Positions 37,138-37,496 of a stretch of 37,496 nt of DNA are shown piece after piece (positions within the stretch are counted from its first letter, which is position 1; every line of letters starts with the position of its first letter). Origin of the DNA: Pirellulales bacterium (GTDB lineage Bacteria > Planctomycetota > Planctomycetia > Pirellulales > JAICIG01); contig JAICIG010000010.1 in assembly GCA_025924495.1 (NCBI GenBank), positions 1 to 37,496 on the forward strand, written 5' to 3'. A model generated the notes under the pieces. It saw only the letters and a list, made by a program, of their open reading frames with translations, did no database searches and was not told the DNA's origin. The position numbers were made by a program, and so were the translations under genes.

Positions 37138-37496
37138 ATGAAAGCCGCGACCATTGCACTCGTTTCAATACTGCTGGCCTTGAGTTCGGCGCTGGTTCGC
37201 GCCGACGAAGACGAGGCGAAGGAACACGCCAATGCAAAAATCGCCTTGAGCAAGGCCAAACTGACGATGGAGCAGGCGGTCGCGGCGGCCCTCAAAGAAG
37301 TACCCGGCGGCAAGGCAGTCGAAGCCGAACTCGAACTCGAGGGGGACGGCGTCGAGTTTGAGGTCGAAGTCGTTTCCGGGGGCAAGCACATGGAGGTCAC
37401 GCTCGACGCCATCAGCGGCAAAGTCAAAAAAGTCAAAGAGGAAGGCAAAGAGGGTGAAAAAGACGAAGATGAAGACGAGGACGAGCAGGCCGAGAC
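37138..37496 (+). CDS. PepSY-like secreted protein, truncated by the window edge
   Basis: 119 residues are visible and the frame is open at the right edge. AGGAGG five bases before the ATG is a strong ribosome site. A signal peptide (MKAATIALVSILLALSSALV, then RADE) leads to a PepSY-like unit: KLTMEQAVAAALKEVPGGKA, VEAELELEGDGVEFEVEVVS, then LDAISGKVKKV. A highly acidic tail follows (EKDEDEDEDEQAE). PepSY domains are periplasmic inhibitor or sensor-like modules often encoded near two-component systems. The frame is open further upstream to a GTG at 36997 that overlaps the SOD stop, but the signal peptide and ribosome site favour 37138. Confidence 0.75.
   Translation, partial: MKAATIALVSILLALSSALVRADEDEAKEHANAKIALSKAKLTMEQAVAAALKEVPGGKAVEAELELEGDGVEFEVEVVSGGKHMEVTLDAISGKVKKVKEEGKEGEKDEDEDEDEQAE

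Overview
The window looks like chromosomal DNA of a planctomycete, most likely a member of the Pirellulales. Several lines of evidence agree: high GC; proteins of the DUF1587/DUF1592/DUF1588/DUF1585 and DUF1549/DUF1553 types, each paired with a Tat-exported DUF1552 or DUF1501 protein; DUF1559 pseudopilin-like proteins with the FTLVELLV start; a giant exported protein opening with a planctomycete-type LEQRAMLDA motif; a small protein starting RANPYDSP; and small membrane proteins starting with the RPQFSLRAFLV type of sequence. No rRNA, tRNA, CRISPR, integrase or intact insertion sequence was recognised.

Layout. 1-5.5 kb is an accessory stretch of small genes: a truncated ankyrin protein, two small membrane proteins, a J-like/C-type-lectin membrane protein, two more small membrane proteins, and a leucine-rich-repeat protein split by a +1 frameshift at a CTT-TAA-C sequence. 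5.5-10.1 kb is a plant-polysaccharide locus: a MarR regulator and a very large secreted enzyme joining two CE1-type esterase domains to a GH10 xylanase. A promoter overlapping a perfect 12-bp palindrome lies just upstream of the regulator. 10.5-14.4 kb holds a haem-motif DUF1592-family protein and its DUF1552 partner, with overlapping stop and start. 14.7-21.0 kb is a tight five-gene operon: a DUF1559 pseudopilin, a DUF1559 protein that has lost the prepilin cleavage site, a DUF1549/DUF1553 protein, a DUF1501 protein and a secreted protein with seven EF-hand-like loops.

21.0-29.0 kb is one minus-strand gene for a 2650-residue surface or secreted protein, with six tandem repeats of about 163 residues and C-terminal DUF4214 modules. 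29.0-31.3 kb is gene-poor, with several hairpins, a likely gene remnant and three small unknown genes. 31.3-32.8 kb encodes a secreted protein built from an internal duplication. 33.2-37.5 kb is a signalling and stress region: an OmpR/EnvZ-type two-component pair, a small secreted coiled-coil protein, and divergently a Tat-like superoxide-dismutase-like protein followed by a truncated PepSY-like protein.

How the parts may work together (inference). The MarR protein probably represses its own transcript and the esterase/xylanase 10 bp downstream, possibly in response to aromatic acids released from xylan. The two DUF pairs and the pseudopilin/EF-hand operon look like parallel versions of the planctomycete exported-protein modules, whose biochemical roles remain unassigned. 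The least described items are the five-gene operon, the CE1-CE1-GH10 fusion with its operator, the repeat-built giant protein and the frameshifted LRR gene.
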